Source: a virus. From it: 64,000 bases of DNA. The stretch spans positions 1 to 64,000 of the IMG/VR virus record IMGVR_UViG_3300024319_000587. One strand, written 5' to 3'. Position 1 is the first letter of the stretch, and every line of letters begins with the position of its first letter. This document shows positions 8,156 to 16,272 of the stretch, piece after piece. Under the pieces are notes generated by a model. It ran no database searches and was not told where the DNA came from. It saw nothing but the letters and a program-made list of their open reading frames with translations. The position numbers were made by a program, and so were the translations under genes.

Positions 8156-9831
8156 TACTTCTTTAGTGATTCCTCTAATACTTCTTCGTGGCTTTTGCCA
8201 TCAAACAAAAACTTTCTATGCCAATCGTATGCATGTGGAGCCAAATCGCCTTGTGCCTTACTTAATTTCTTGCAATACTCGAACATTATATCTGCTTTGT
8301 CTAACAGTTCTTTCTTAGTATTTAGTTCAACTGAATCATCAAAACACCCCATAGCAGTGGCTACATTCATCCACATATAATCAGGATATAAACTATTACC
8401 TATATGATTGTCAGGGTTTCTATATTCTTCCCAACATGCTTTGGCATGATTGTGCTTCTTGCCATACTCTTTTTGTTTCTTCCAGAAATTAGTATCTTCT
8501 CTATTTGATAATGTATAATGATATGCAATAAAGTTTGCAGTATGGTCTTCTAATTTATTCATACTCTTATTATATGCATGTACACTTCCAGGTGATATAG
8601 TTTTATCCTCGTCCCATGCACGTTTTACTAATCTATCTAATATCTGTATGCCCCATTGTGTTATGTATAATGCATTACCTTCCATTGGTTCAATAAATGA
8701 ATGACTCATTCCGATGCTTAGTACGTTTTTATTCCAAGGAGTAACCATACGTCCTGCCTTCCATGAAATATGTTTTGGTGGTTTGATAAACTCATAACCT
8801 TCCCAATATTTCATAAACTTTGCTTTTGCATCTTCGACAGATATTTCAGTCTTATCAAAAATATAACCTGAACCCATTCTGTTATATAATGAAATAACAA
8901 AGTTCCAGCCTTCGTCTTGTGCATACGTTTGTGTATACGGTTTGAATTCGTTATATATGTCCTTGTACTTTAGTGGACCAACAATAGCATCTTGTGTATG
9001 AATAAAATCGTAATCATGCCATTCATTATTCATCCCATCCACTAATACTTTGTGGAAGCCTGAACAATCGATAAACAAATCACCTTCATGTTCTATGCCA
9101 TCTTCCATTATTAGTTTTGTAATGTATCCATCCTCATCTTTAATGATATCTTTGACATCACCAATGGAATGATTAACCCCTTTTGGTATGGCAACTTTAT
9201 CTCTAATGATTTCTGGAAATCTATTTGCATCTAAATGATATGTATATGCTGACCAGTCACCGACTAAGCAGTTATCATCCATATCAAATGGTGCCTTGTT
9301 ACCTTTCATTAAATAATGTTGTTCATGCATATCCTCTGAAAGTTCATTAATGTTTTTTCTACCATCACGTACTAATTGCAACCAATAGTCGTTCCACTTA
9401 TCATTTACTCCGGCTTCGCCTTTAGAATTAGTAAAGTAATCATCTGTAGTAAGTTGTCCATAAAAACTTCTGGTTAGATGTTTCTCAGGTAGTGCGAATG
9501 AAAATGAATAGTATTGTACATCTTCCTTTGGTGCATTCCAATGGTCTGTTACATGGTGTCGTTTACCTGGTGTACTCCAACCAACAAATTTGTTACCTAA
9601 TTTATAAACTGAATTAGTATAACTCATCCAGTCTCTTTCCTCAAGACCCATTGTTGATAATAAATCATTTACTTGAGGCACTACACTTTCACCTACACCT
9701 ATTGTAGGAATGTTATCACTCTCAATTAAAGTAATGTCTAACCACGGGTGCTTATTTTTCATGTAACCTGCAGTGAACCAACCGTTTATTCCACCACCAA
9801 CGATTACAAGTTTTTTTAGTTTGGCTTTCAT
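8155..9831 (-). CDS. Tryptophan-halogenase family flavoprotein
   Basis: This 558-residue protein belongs to the FAD-dependent tryptophan-halogenase family. The N-terminal dinucleotide-binding motif is GGGINGW (12-18), followed by LIESDNIPTIGVGES. The lysine that guides HOCl in PrnA/RebH is present as Lys77 in VYKLGNKFVGW. FIDCSGFH (about 253-260) and IGMSHSFIEPMEG complete the fold. Two features are unusual: the family marker WxWxIP reads W-N-F-V-I-S at 309-314, and the Ser after the catalytic Glu is Gly. It may therefore halogenate a different substrate or act as a monooxygenase. It needs reduced FAD, and no flavin reductase is evident beside it. Confidence 0.88.
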   Translation of the reverse strand: MKAKLKKLVIVGGGINGWFTAGYMKNKHPWLDITLIESDNIPTIGVGESVVPQVNDLLSTMGLEERDWMSYTNSVYKLGNKFVGWSTPGKRHHVTDHWNAPKEDVQYYSFSFALPEKHLTRSFYGQLTTDDYFTNSKGEAGVNDKWNDYWLQLVRDGRKNINELSEDMHEQHYLMKGNKAPFDMDDNCLVGDWSAYTYHLDANRFPEIIRDKVAIPKGVNHSIGDVKDIIKDEDGYITKLIMEDGIEHEGDLFIDCSGFHKVLVDGMNNEWHDYDFIHTQDAIVGPLKYKDIYNEFKPYTQTYAQDEGWNFVISLYNRMGSGYIFDKTEISVEDAKAKFMKYWEGYEFIKPPKHISWKAGRMVTPWNKNVLSIGMSHSFIEPMEGNALYITQWGIQILDRLVKRAWDEDKTISPGSVHAYNKSMNKLEDHTANFIAYHYTLSNREDTNFWKKQKEYGKKHNHAKACWEEYRNPDNHIGNSLYPDYMWMNVATAMGCFDDSVELNTKKELLDKADIMFEYCKKLSKAQGDLAPHAYDWHRKFLFDGKSHEEVLEESLKK

Positions 9832-9833
9832 TT

Positions 9834-11198
9834 TTACTCCACAAATTGTTCTTTGACTACGTGTCTCTGAACTTTGCCCATAGGATTTCTAGGTAGTGGA
9901 TCTTTGGTAATAACAATTTCTTTAGGTAATTCATACTGAAATAATTTATCTTTAACAAAGTCCATCAACTCAAGACTATTTATCTCACTGTCCGCACTGA
10001 CTACTGCAACAATTTCTTTTTCCCCTAGTCCTCTATCACGATATGTAACACAAACTTCGTTAACCTCTTCATGAGGTAATAACATATTTTCAATTTTAAT
10101 AGGCGATACATTGAAACTGTTTACTTTTATTAAATCTGTTTTACGTGATTTATAAAATAAAAGATTATGCTGAGTTTCTAATACATCACCAGTACACCAA
10201 TAGCCATCATCATCTATAGGTGTTTCTTGATTCAGATATCCTTCTGTAACACAACTACCTTTAATCCAAGCAACACCATATCTATCTAATTTGAAATCAT
10301 AGTTATCAGTAATATGAATTTGTAAAGGATGTGGATCATCTGGAGTTGCCAAGTGTGTAAACATTGGTACATGTGTTTCAGTACAGCCATACAAGTTTCT
10401 TAATGCAGGTGCACCTTTATCAAATAGTTCTTGTAGCATTTCTTCCGGACAAACTGTACTACCAAAACCTAACTCACGCCAATGAGACAAGTCTGCGTCT
10501 TTCCAACCACGTGTCTTAGACAGGGCCAACATCATTGCAGGAACCATAATACCTATCGTAGGTTTCATTTCGTTACAAATCTTAATAAACTTTCTGGGAT
10601 TAAACATTTCACAAATTACTGTACACCCTTTCATTAAACCAGGAAGTGTATAAAGATACAGACCACCAATAGTCCAAGGAGGAAGTTGTGAGAGTATTAC
10701 ATCATCAGATGTTAAAGTTTGAATTAGAATGTTTTGTATTGAGCCTTGGACACATGCCATTCTAGTATGTGGGACTGCCTTAGGCTCTCCTGTAGTACCG
10801 CTAGTAAATATAACAGTATATAAATCATCTGCACCTTTGGCAAATACTAATCCTTTGTTATGAGGTTTTAGATTAGATGCATCATCCTCATTTAGAATAA
10901 TATGATTTGGTTTACTGGCATTCTCAATACGAGATACCATACCTTCAGTTAGATTTGGCATAGTGGGCATGAATGTGACTCCTAACATATCACAAGCTAA
11001 TACCATTCTTACATAATGATATTCTTTTTCACTTGAAAATAGTAGACGCTCACCAGGCCTGATGGCAGTAGACAACGTAGCACCTAGTTTTTCAACACTG
11101 GTGATTAGTTCGTTGTATGTATAACTCTTATCGTGGCAAATCAGGGCAGTCTTGCTACCGTGATTCTTTGCCTGTGCTTTTATTGTTTCCCAAATCAT
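9834..11198 (-). CDS. AMP-dependent acyl ligase / acyl-CoA synthetase
   Basis: This 454-residue protein is a full-length member of the adenylate-forming (ANL) superfamily. Core motif A3 is TSGTTGEPK (132-140), A5 is NLYGCTETHVP, A7 is YWCTGDV, and the C-terminal A10 lysine is Lys442 in NPMGKVQRH. It would activate a carboxylic acid as acyl-AMP and load it on CoA or an ACP. It is the first gene of the six-gene biosynthetic operon and has its own promoter at 11204-11232. The closest family guess is a fatty or aryl acid ligase; the substrate cannot be read from sequence. A truncated relative lies at 47263-47961. Confidence 0.92.
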   Translation of the reverse strand: MIWETIKAQAKNHGSKTALICHDKSYTYNELITSVEKLGATLSTAIRPGERLLFSSEKEYHYVRMVLACDMLGVTFMPTMPNLTEGMVSRIENASKPNHIILNEDDASNLKPHNKGLVFAKGADDLYTVIFTSGTTGEPKAVPHTRMACVQGSIQNILIQTLTSDDVILSQLPPWTIGGLYLYTLPGLMKGCTVICEMFNPRKFIKICNEMKPTIGIMVPAMMLALSKTRGWKDADLSHWRELGFGSTVCPEEMLQELFDKGAPALRNLYGCTETHVPMFTHLATPDDPHPLQIHITDNYDFKLDRYGVAWIKGSCVTEGYLNQETPIDDDGYWCTGDVLETQHNLLFYKSRKTDLIKVNSFNVSPIKIENMLLPHEEVNEVCVTYRDRGLGEKEIVAVVSADSEINSLELMDFVKDKLFQYELPKEIVITKDPLPRNPMGKVQRHVVKEQFVE

Positions 11199-11203
11199 AT
11201 CTA

Positions 11204-11232
11204 ATTATAACAAAAAAAGGGAGAGAAGTCAA
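11204..11232 (-). promoter_or_regulatory. Sigma70-type promoter of the biosynthetic operon
   Basis: TTGACT (11227-11232), 17 bases and TATAAT (11204-11209) on the minus strand. The -35 box lies in the loop of the upstream gene's terminator hairpin, and the -10 box comes just after its T-run. Transcription starts next to the AMP-ligase gene, so its ATG at 11198 may have almost no leader. Confidence 0.8.
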
Positions 11233-11244
11233 CACCTCTCTCCC
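11212..11244 (-). terminator. Rho-independent terminator after the MoxR gene
   Basis: An eight-base-pair stem GGGAGAGA/TCTCTCCC (11219-11226 with 11237-11244) with a ten-base loop is followed on the minus strand by seven T. It lies 26 bases after the MoxR stop. Confidence 0.85.
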
Positions 11245-11269
11245 TTAAAACGCAATAAAGTGTCTGCTC

Positions 11270-12397
11270 TTATGCGTTATGAGCCTCGATAATTAGCTTA
11301 CCGTATTTCTTAAAGAACTCCTCGATACAAGGAACCTTCCTAGGCTCAAGTGGAAGTTTGTAAACTTTTAGTGCAGTACGACCACCTAGAACAATCATTT
11401 CAGTTTCAAAGTTATCCATCATGAACCTGAAAAAGTTATCAGCCATTTTGTACAACTCATCCATTTTGCCTTTGTTTTTCTCTGCATGTTCTTTCAACTC
11501 ATAACATAGTGAAGCAGTTAGTGAGAACATAGCTGAGATTTCCTTAGCTTCCCTAGACACCGTTTTTACCTTACCATTTAAGATATCAGTTGGATTAGGA
11601 AGTTTACCAGAAATTGCTCGGTGAGCCATAAACTTAGTAGCAACACCATCACCAACAGTACCAGCAATTAAGTCATGCAGTTTACTATCATCGATATTTT
11701 CATCTTTCATTGGCATCAACTGTGATGCAAAAGTCCATGAACGAGGAGTTGCGAAAGCCCGTGATGCAGTTCGTGGGTCAAAGTTAAACAAGTCCATCTT
11801 ATTAGATGTTAAGTAACCAACAACATCAGAATGGATTTTGTTTTCAAGAGCCCAAGTCTGCCAATCTTCAAAGTCAACACCCATTTCTAAGTGAACGAAA
11901 CGGTTAGCAAGTGGGCTTGGCATACGATAAGCAACACCTCTATCACTCTCACGGTTACCAGCGGCAACAATAAGAACATTATCAGGTAGAGTGTAATTAC
12001 CTAGACGCCTGTTAAGAATAAGTTGATAAGCCGCCGCTTGTACTGATTGCGGTGCTTGGTTCATTTCATCTAAAAACAATACAATGTTTTCAAACTGGTC
12101 AGCAAGTTCCTGACTAGGCAAATCAGACGGTGTCGCCCAATCCATAGTATTTGTTTTCTCATTATAGTATGGGATACCTCGTAAATCAGTAGGTTCCATA
12201 AGAGCAAGTCGTAAGTCAATCATATAACCTGAACGCTCTTGTGTGATTGAATCAACAATCTCAGATTTACCTACTCCCGGAGGACCCCAAATAAAGACGG
12301 GTCGTTGACGATTAAAAGCATAATTAATTTCAGCTTTAATATCACTCGGACGTACAATTCGTACATCCATATCATTCATTGAAACTTGTGCAGACAT
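11270..12397 (-). CDS. MoxR-type AAA+ ATPase
   Basis: This 375-residue AAA+ ATPase is of the MoxR type. Walker A is GPPGVGKS (about 38-45), Walker B is IVLFLDE (about 105-111), sensor 1 is VAAGNRESD, and the MPSPLANRF arginine segment follows. MoxR ATPases act as chaperones with VWA-domain partners; the likely partner is the VWA/metallopeptidase at 2997-4319. Both genes are driven by promoters with the same CGAATC spacer motif. An earlier ATG (12424) coincides with the predicted transcription start, and the ATG at 12397 has AAAGGA nine bases before it, so the later start is chosen. A terminator follows. Its process in infection is unknown. Confidence 0.9.
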   Translation of the reverse strand: MSAQVSMNDMDVRIVRPSDIKAEINYAFNRQRPVFIWGPPGVGKSEIVDSITQERSGYMIDLRLALMEPTDLRGIPYYNEKTNTMDWATPSDLPSQELADQFENIVLFLDEMNQAPQSVQAAAYQLILNRRLGNYTLPDNVLIVAAGNRESDRGVAYRMPSPLANRFVHLEMGVDFEDWQTWALENKIHSDVVGYLTSNKMDLFNFDPRTASRAFATPRSWTFASQLMPMKDENIDDSKLHDLIAGTVGDGVATKFMAHRAISGKLPNPTDILNGKVKTVSREAKEISAMFSLTASLCYELKEHAEKNKGKMDELYKMADNFFRFMMDNFETEMIVLGGRTALKVYKLPLEPRKVPCIEEFFKKYGKLIIEAHNA

Positions 12398-12431
12398 ATT
12401 TTCATTTCCTTTGTTTTGTATCATTAACTAT

Positions 12432-12459
12432 ATAATAGCACGATTCGTGATTCTGTCAA
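12432..12459 (-). promoter_or_regulatory. Promoter with CGAATC spacer motif
   Basis: TTGACA (12454-12459), a 16-base spacer with CGAATC at spacer positions 7-12, and TATTAT (12432-12437) on the minus strand, directly before the MoxR gene. The layout is the same as at 4353-4380. Confidence 0.8.
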
Positions 12460-12488
12460 GTTTTTTGACCTAAATAAATGAAGTTTTT

Positions 12489-12878
12489 TTAAATTATATT
12501 GGAAATGCCATATATGGTGTGTTTTTGCTCAACCCAGTCTTGTAATCCAAGTAAGGATATCTCTGCGGCTATGCTTTCTTCAAACACTCGTAATCTATGG
12601 TTAGTAAGGATATATGGACTGTTAAGGTATCGGTCTAAGACGAGAATCATCTTACCCGTTTGGTCAATCTTAAGATTGATACCAACTGAATTAGTATTTT
12701 TGATTACGTACTCTTTGAAATGTGACTTTAGTATACCAGCACCAAATGATGTTAATCTAAAGTTCTTATCATTTTCAGAAGAACTAATGAAAATATCATT
12801 TGTACGAAACTCTTTACGGCCTGCTTTTCGACCTTTAGTGTTATCATTCAGATACTTTATTAGTTCATCTTTTAACAT
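12489..12878 (-). CDS. Hypothetical protein, 129 aa
   Basis: I do not recognise this protein. It is basic in the first 25 residues (NTKGRKAGRKEFRTNDIF) and then has an alpha/beta pattern with LTSFGAGILKSHFKEYVI and a beta pair VGINLKIDQTGKMILVLDR. The run LTSFGAGILKSHF resembles a winged-helix-like turn, but this is weak. It ends 30 bases upstream of the MoxR promoter. A reading frame on the other strand covers the same DNA but lacks a ribosome-binding site and is taken as a shadow. Confidence 0.65.
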   Translation of the reverse strand: MLKDELIKYLNDNTKGRKAGRKEFRTNDIFISSSENDKNFRLTSFGAGILKSHFKEYVIKNTNSVGINLKIDQTGKMILVLDRYLNSPYILTNHRLRVFEESIAAEISLLGLQDWVEQKHTIYGISNII

Positions 12879-12885
12879 TTAACAT

Positions 12886-13176
12886 TTAGTCTAACTCAAG
12901 TTTTTCGCCCTTAGTCAAGACAAAAACTTCAAAATCATCGCAACGAAATAAACTGTTTAGTCTCTGTGCCAGATTGATAGCATGTCCTGGATTAGAGAAC
13001 GATACTTTTTTATATTTTGGTCCTGGGAAATTAACTAATGAGTTCAAGCTACGTAGATTTATTGCTACTCCTTTGTGGAATACCGCATACACGGCATCTG
13101 CTTTTAGGACTTGCTCACTACGATATGTTTTGTTATCCGTATGCTCAAGTAGAATTGTAGGTTTAGGTCTTGCCAT
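12886..13176 (-). CDS. Conserved small T4-like phage protein, 96 aa
   Basis: This protein starts MARPKPTILLEHTDNKTYRS and continues with a compact beta-rich body (VFHKGVAINLRSL, GPKYKKVSFSNPGHAINLAQRLN). The middle pattern PGPKYKKVSF-NPGHA is one I recall from short conserved proteins of T4-like cyanophages, for which no function is known. Two late-promoter cores lie upstream, at 13205-13212 and 13244-13251, and AAGG lies before the ATG. It is therefore probably expressed late. The downstream gene at 12489 follows after seven bases. Confidence 0.75.
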   Translation of the reverse strand: MARPKPTILLEHTDNKTYRSEQVLKADAVYAVFHKGVAINLRSLNSLVNFPGPKYKKVSFSNPGHAINLAQRLNSLFRCDDFEVFVLTKGEKLELD

Positions 13177-13204
13177 ATGAAATCCTTGTTAATTATTACT
13201 ACAT

Positions 13205-13212
13205 GTATTTAT
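13205..13212 (-). promoter_or_regulatory. T4-type late promoter core (ATAAATAC)
   Basis: GATAAATACATG on the minus strand, about 30 bases before the ATG of the 96-residue gene. Confidence 0.6.
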
Positions 13213-13243
13213 CAAAATCTCTGAATATATATACGTAGTTAAT

Positions 13244-13251
13244 GTATTTAT
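13244..13251 (-). promoter_or_regulatory. T4-type late promoter core (TATAAATAC)
   Basis: GTATAAATACATT on the minus strand includes the exact T4 late consensus TATAAATA. It overlaps the end region of the HtrA-like gene and could drive the genes at 13176 and 12878. Confidence 0.65.
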
Positions 13252-13254
13252 ACG

Positions 13255-14526
13255 TTACTTGCCTCGTGGTGTGTTCCTTTGGTCAAGCCAGCCTTGCAAT
13301 TCTACTCTGTCTTTTTCAGTAAGTATAAAACTAAATTCAAGTTCTTCGTACCCAGTAAATTCATCACCACGCTTAACTTTAAGTGTCATTGTTTCACCCG
13401 GAAACGAATGCAGACCTTCTTGCATAATATTCATGGGTCCGTATACTTTTTTACCATTTATCTCTAAAAAGAAATCACCAGTACGCAATCCAGCTTCATA
13501 GGCTGATGAATCTTCATTATCATCCATGAATGCATACATCATATGCCTGTCCTCTCTAGGCAAATCTAACATTTCCATTTCTTTTAATTCTTCATATGTA
13601 TATATTTTAAATGTAAAAGGAAGTTCGGCATATGGTACCCAATCAACTACGTCTGAAACATGAGTTTCTAAAATGTAATTCATTGCACGTTGGGCAATCT
13701 CAGATTGAACAGCTAATCCAACACCATCCCATCCTGGTATTGCTCTACCTGGTGACAAAATACTTAGTATAACACCTGCAACTTTGCCGTCTGTAGTTAT
13801 AACAGGACCTCCACTATTGCCTTGATTGACAACTGCATCTACTTGTAGATGTAATGTATAAGGACCAGTACCAAATCTATTTACATATGTAATTGCACCT
13901 ACACTCGCAGTATATGGTAAAGACATTCCATGACCAATGACAACAACTGGATCACCTTCTGTTATATCTTTTCTGGAATCTTCTATAAATTCTAATGCTT
14001 CCCATTCTTCATTATCTTTCTTTTCAATTTTAATAACTGCAATATCGGCAACTGGATCAAACCCAATGATTTCACCGTCATACGGCCACCATTCAGTTGC
14101 AGTGTTTATTTGAAGTTTAAGATTTAATGGAAGTTCTGATTTGCGTTCTATAACATGATAGTTTGTTACAATGTAAGCATGTTTATCTGTTACTTTGGCA
14201 AAGAAGCCCGTGCCCTGCCCGCCTAGATTTTGCACAAATGCATTATCTGATGGCATGAGTTTTACCTGTACGATACTCTTATAGCTACGGTTGATTGCGT
14301 GTTTAATGTCACGTTCACCATCGAATCCCTTGCCATTAAATACGACACCATTAAGGTCATACAGAAAATCACCTGTATCTCGTCCAAACTGGTCGTATGA
14401 CCAGCCTATTCCTTTATGTATGGATTCTTGTATCTCTCTTACATATGAATTAGTAACAAATGAAAACACCACTGCCACTAATAATAACCCTGACCACTTT
14501 AACAACTTCTTCATCATTAGAATCAT
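13255..14526 (-). CDS. HtrA/DegP-like serine protease with PDZ domain
   Basis: This 423-residue protein starts with a signal anchor (KKLLKWSGLLLVAVVFSFV, about residues 6-24), so the protease probably acts in the periplasm tethered to the inner membrane. The trypsin-like triad is complete: His in VTNYHVIE, Asp in DPVADIAVI and Ser in NQGNSGGPV. A C-terminal PDZ-like part has AYEAGLRTGDFFLEINGKK. The length fits DegS/HtrA with one PDZ domain. AAGGAG stands seven bases before the ATG at 14526. HtrA-type proteases degrade or signal misfolded envelope proteins; in a phage this could counter host envelope stress or process an envelope protein. It stands at the end of a unit with two small genes. 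Confidence 0.92.
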   Translation of the reverse strand: MILMMKKLLKWSGLLLVAVVFSFVTNSYVREIQESIHKGIGWSYDQFGRDTGDFLYDLNGVVFNGKGFDGERDIKHAINRSYKSIVQVKLMPSDNAFVQNLGGQGTGFFAKVTDKHAYIVTNYHVIERKSELPLNLKLQINTATEWWPYDGEIIGFDPVADIAVIKIEKKDNEEWEALEFIEDSRKDITEGDPVVVIGHGMSLPYTASVGAITYVNRFGTGPYTLHLQVDAVVNQGNSGGPVITTDGKVAGVILSILSPGRAIPGWDGVGLAVQSEIAQRAMNYILETHVSDVVDWVPYAELPFTFKIYTYEELKEMEMLDLPREDRHMMYAFMDDNEDSSAYEAGLRTGDFFLEINGKKVYGPMNIMQEGLHSFPGETMTLKVKRGDEFTGYEELEFSFILTEKDRVELQGWLDQRNTPRGK

Positions 14527-14541
14527 AAAGATTCTCCTTTA

Positions 14542-14730
14542 TTATGATTGGAATTGTCCTCCGTCTAGTGTTATGTTCTTATCCTTATCACTCTCTTTTA
14601 ATTCTAGTAGAAGTTGTGCTAACTCACTTTCAACGCCGTTTGCAATGTCTATTGACAAACGAATACTTGTCTCGCCTCGTAAATTTGCCCTATTTACAAT
14701 AGCAATGAAATCTTTTAAGTTTTTATACAT
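14542..14730 (-). CDS. Small hypothetical protein, 62 aa
   Basis: A short acidic protein made of two predicted helices (MYKNLKDFIAIVNRA and VESELAQLLLELKESDKDK). Its ATG overlaps the stop of the upstream 164-residue gene by one base, so the two are probably co-translated. I do not recognise it. Confidence 0.6.
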   Translation of the reverse strand: MYKNLKDFIAIVNRANLRGETSIRLSIDIANGVESELAQLLLELKESDKDKNITLDGGQFQS

Positions 14731-15224
14731 TAATCTTGTTTACTAGCCTTTAGTACCTCTGCCTCAAGTTCTGATTTGGTCTTGAACGGACCGACGAATT
14801 CATAATTATCCAATGTTTCTAGTTTGACACAGTAAGTATTTCTCCATACTCCGCTAAAATGTAATCCATAATAACCAGCCGCATAAAATGTCTTACTAGT
14901 GTCACTTTTTGTATACACAGGTATCTGTTTTCCTTGAACAGTTTGCATACCTGAGTTACATGCCTTGTGTTTACACGGATAACCTTCAACTTCGTCTAGT
15001 GCCTTTCCGTACTCTACACTTTCAATCTTCTTAACAAGTTTTGGTGTGAGGATAGTTTTGCCATATTTTGTAGTTAGAGCATCGAGGTCTAGGTAGTCAA
15101 CACCTTTGTTCCTCGTGATTACTTCAAAGTTAGCATCACTGTCCCCTTTCCTAATAGTGCCAAGTTTAACACCAGCATCTTCTAGGATCCAAAACTTATC
15201 TTTTATAATTTCTGTTGTATACAT
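14730..15224 (-). CDS. Hypothetical phage protein, 164 aa
   Basis: This protein begins with a beta-rich part (KDKFWILEDAGVKLGTIRKG), followed by a helical stretch around DYLDLDALTTKYGKTILTP. A central region has two Cys (PCKHKACNSG), and a final beta part contains YYGLHFSGVWRNTYCVK. I recall proteins of this build as conserved but uncharacterised in marine T4-like phages. It stands behind a late-promoter core and a large inverted repeat (15242-15280), which suggests late expression. No catalytic motif is visible. Confidence 0.7.
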   Translation of the reverse strand: MYTTEIIKDKFWILEDAGVKLGTIRKGDSDANFEVITRNKGVDYLDLDALTTKYGKTILTPKLVKKIESVEYGKALDEVEGYPCKHKACNSGMQTVQGKQIPVYTKSDTSKTFYAAGYYGLHFSGVWRNTYCVKLETLDNYEFVGPFKTKSELEAEVLKASKQD

Positions 15225-15241
15225 ATAATACCCATTGAAAC

Positions 15242-15280
15242 CATTTGTACAAAGAGTTAACTTCGTACAAATGTATTTAT
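15242..15280 (-). promoter_or_regulatory. Late promoter core followed by 5' stem-loop
   Basis: ATAAATAC (15273-15280, minus strand) is followed at once by a perfect nine-base inverted repeat CATTTGTAC...GTACAAATG spanning 15242-15272. A transcript starting here would begin inside or next to the stem. The repeat could also act as an operator. Confidence 0.6.
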
Positions 15281-15300
15281 CCTTTTCGTCTGTTCATTTT

Positions 15301-16272
15301 TTATTTTTCGTTGATTTGACGTTCAAATTCTCTTAAACGTTTGAATACACTCATTAACTCAATAAGTGTTGGCCATGCTTTAAATAGATATTGAAGTGAG
15401 CCTTCTACTCTACCAAATGCACGAATAATCTGTTGCATTACACCAAGTGTTACAACGCCTGCTACAATAGCCGGTGCTAAGAACACATAAGCACTTAGTA
15501 CGTTTGCTTGTAAGTATGTAATACGTCCTACATTAAAATACAAATAACGCAAGTAAGATTTAAAGTGAATACTACGAACGCCATCAAACAATTCGTTAAT
15601 AGTCTTTGGTCTCACAGTTTCATCATCTTCTGCAATAACTAATATCTTTCGATATGCGGCTTCTTTCTTTTGTAAGTCATATTCAACTCCTACTAATCGT
15701 AGTAACCAACCTAGTCCAATTAAGAATAGTGTACCACCTACTGACCAAACAATAGCACCTGTAATCAATCCATATTGCCAATCTCCAAAGAAGAAGATAG
15801 GAATACCTACTGATAAACCAAATAGAATAGGAACGAACTGAACTAGAACCATAATCGATTCAATAAAACTTGTACCTAGTCCTTCCATAATACGACTAAA
15901 CTTAATAGTATCTTCTTGTACCCTTTGTGCGGCACCTTCAATAGTTCTTGCTTTATCATATACTGAATGATACCATTCAACCATTGCCGTACGCCATCTA
16001 AACAAATAGTGTGCTGTAAAGTAACTTACTAGCACTGCAATAGCAACATATATCATTGCTAGATAGATAAACGTTCCTAAACTGGCCCAATATTCACCTA
16101 TAGTGATTGCATTAGGTGTTGCTAAAGCCGTTTGAATCATATCATAAAACTGACCAAACCATTCGTTAATCTTAACATCAATCTCAACTTGTATCCAGAG
16201 TGATGATAAGATTAATGCTGACCCTAACCAGGCCCATAAGGACCATTTCTTTTCTGTAAAAAATCTAAACAT
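15301..16272 (-). CDS. SbmA/BacA-like inner-membrane peptide transporter
   Basis: This 323-residue protein resembles the SbmA/BacA family, proton-driven importers of peptide antibiotics and modified peptides. It has hydrophobic segments at about 12-30, 65-90, 135-165, 170-200 and 262-290. Family-like stretches include the soluble WYHSVYDKARTIEGAAQRVQEDT, the VGVEYDLQKKEAAYRKILV region, and the C-terminal RAFGRVEGSLQYLF before the WPTLIELMSVFKRL helix. E. coli SbmA has about 400 residues, so this copy lacks some sequence but appears intact. It overlaps the phosphomannomutase gene by eight bases. Phage use could be nutrient or antibiotic uptake or an effect on superinfection; none can be shown. 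Confidence 0.82.
   Translation of the reverse strand: MFRFFTEKKWSLWAWLGSALILSSLWIQVEIDVKINEWFGQFYDMIQTALATPNAITIGEYWASLGTFIYLAMIYVAIAVLVSYFTAHYLFRWRTAMVEWYHSVYDKARTIEGAAQRVQEDTIKFSRIMEGLGTSFIESIMVLVQFVPILFGLSVGIPIFFFGDWQYGLITGAIVWSVGGTLFLIGLGWLLRLVGVEYDLQKKEAAYRKILVIAEDDETVRPKTINELFDGVRSIHFKSYLRYLYFNVGRITYLQANVLSAYVFLAPAIVAGVVTLGVMQQIIRAFGRVEGSLQYLFKAWPTLIELMSVFKRLREFERQINEK

Noticed and set aside
12499-12882. Plus-strand frame of 127 codons opposite the gene at 12489
   Set aside because: Same span as the minus-strand gene, no ribosome-binding site, and every neighbour reads minus.
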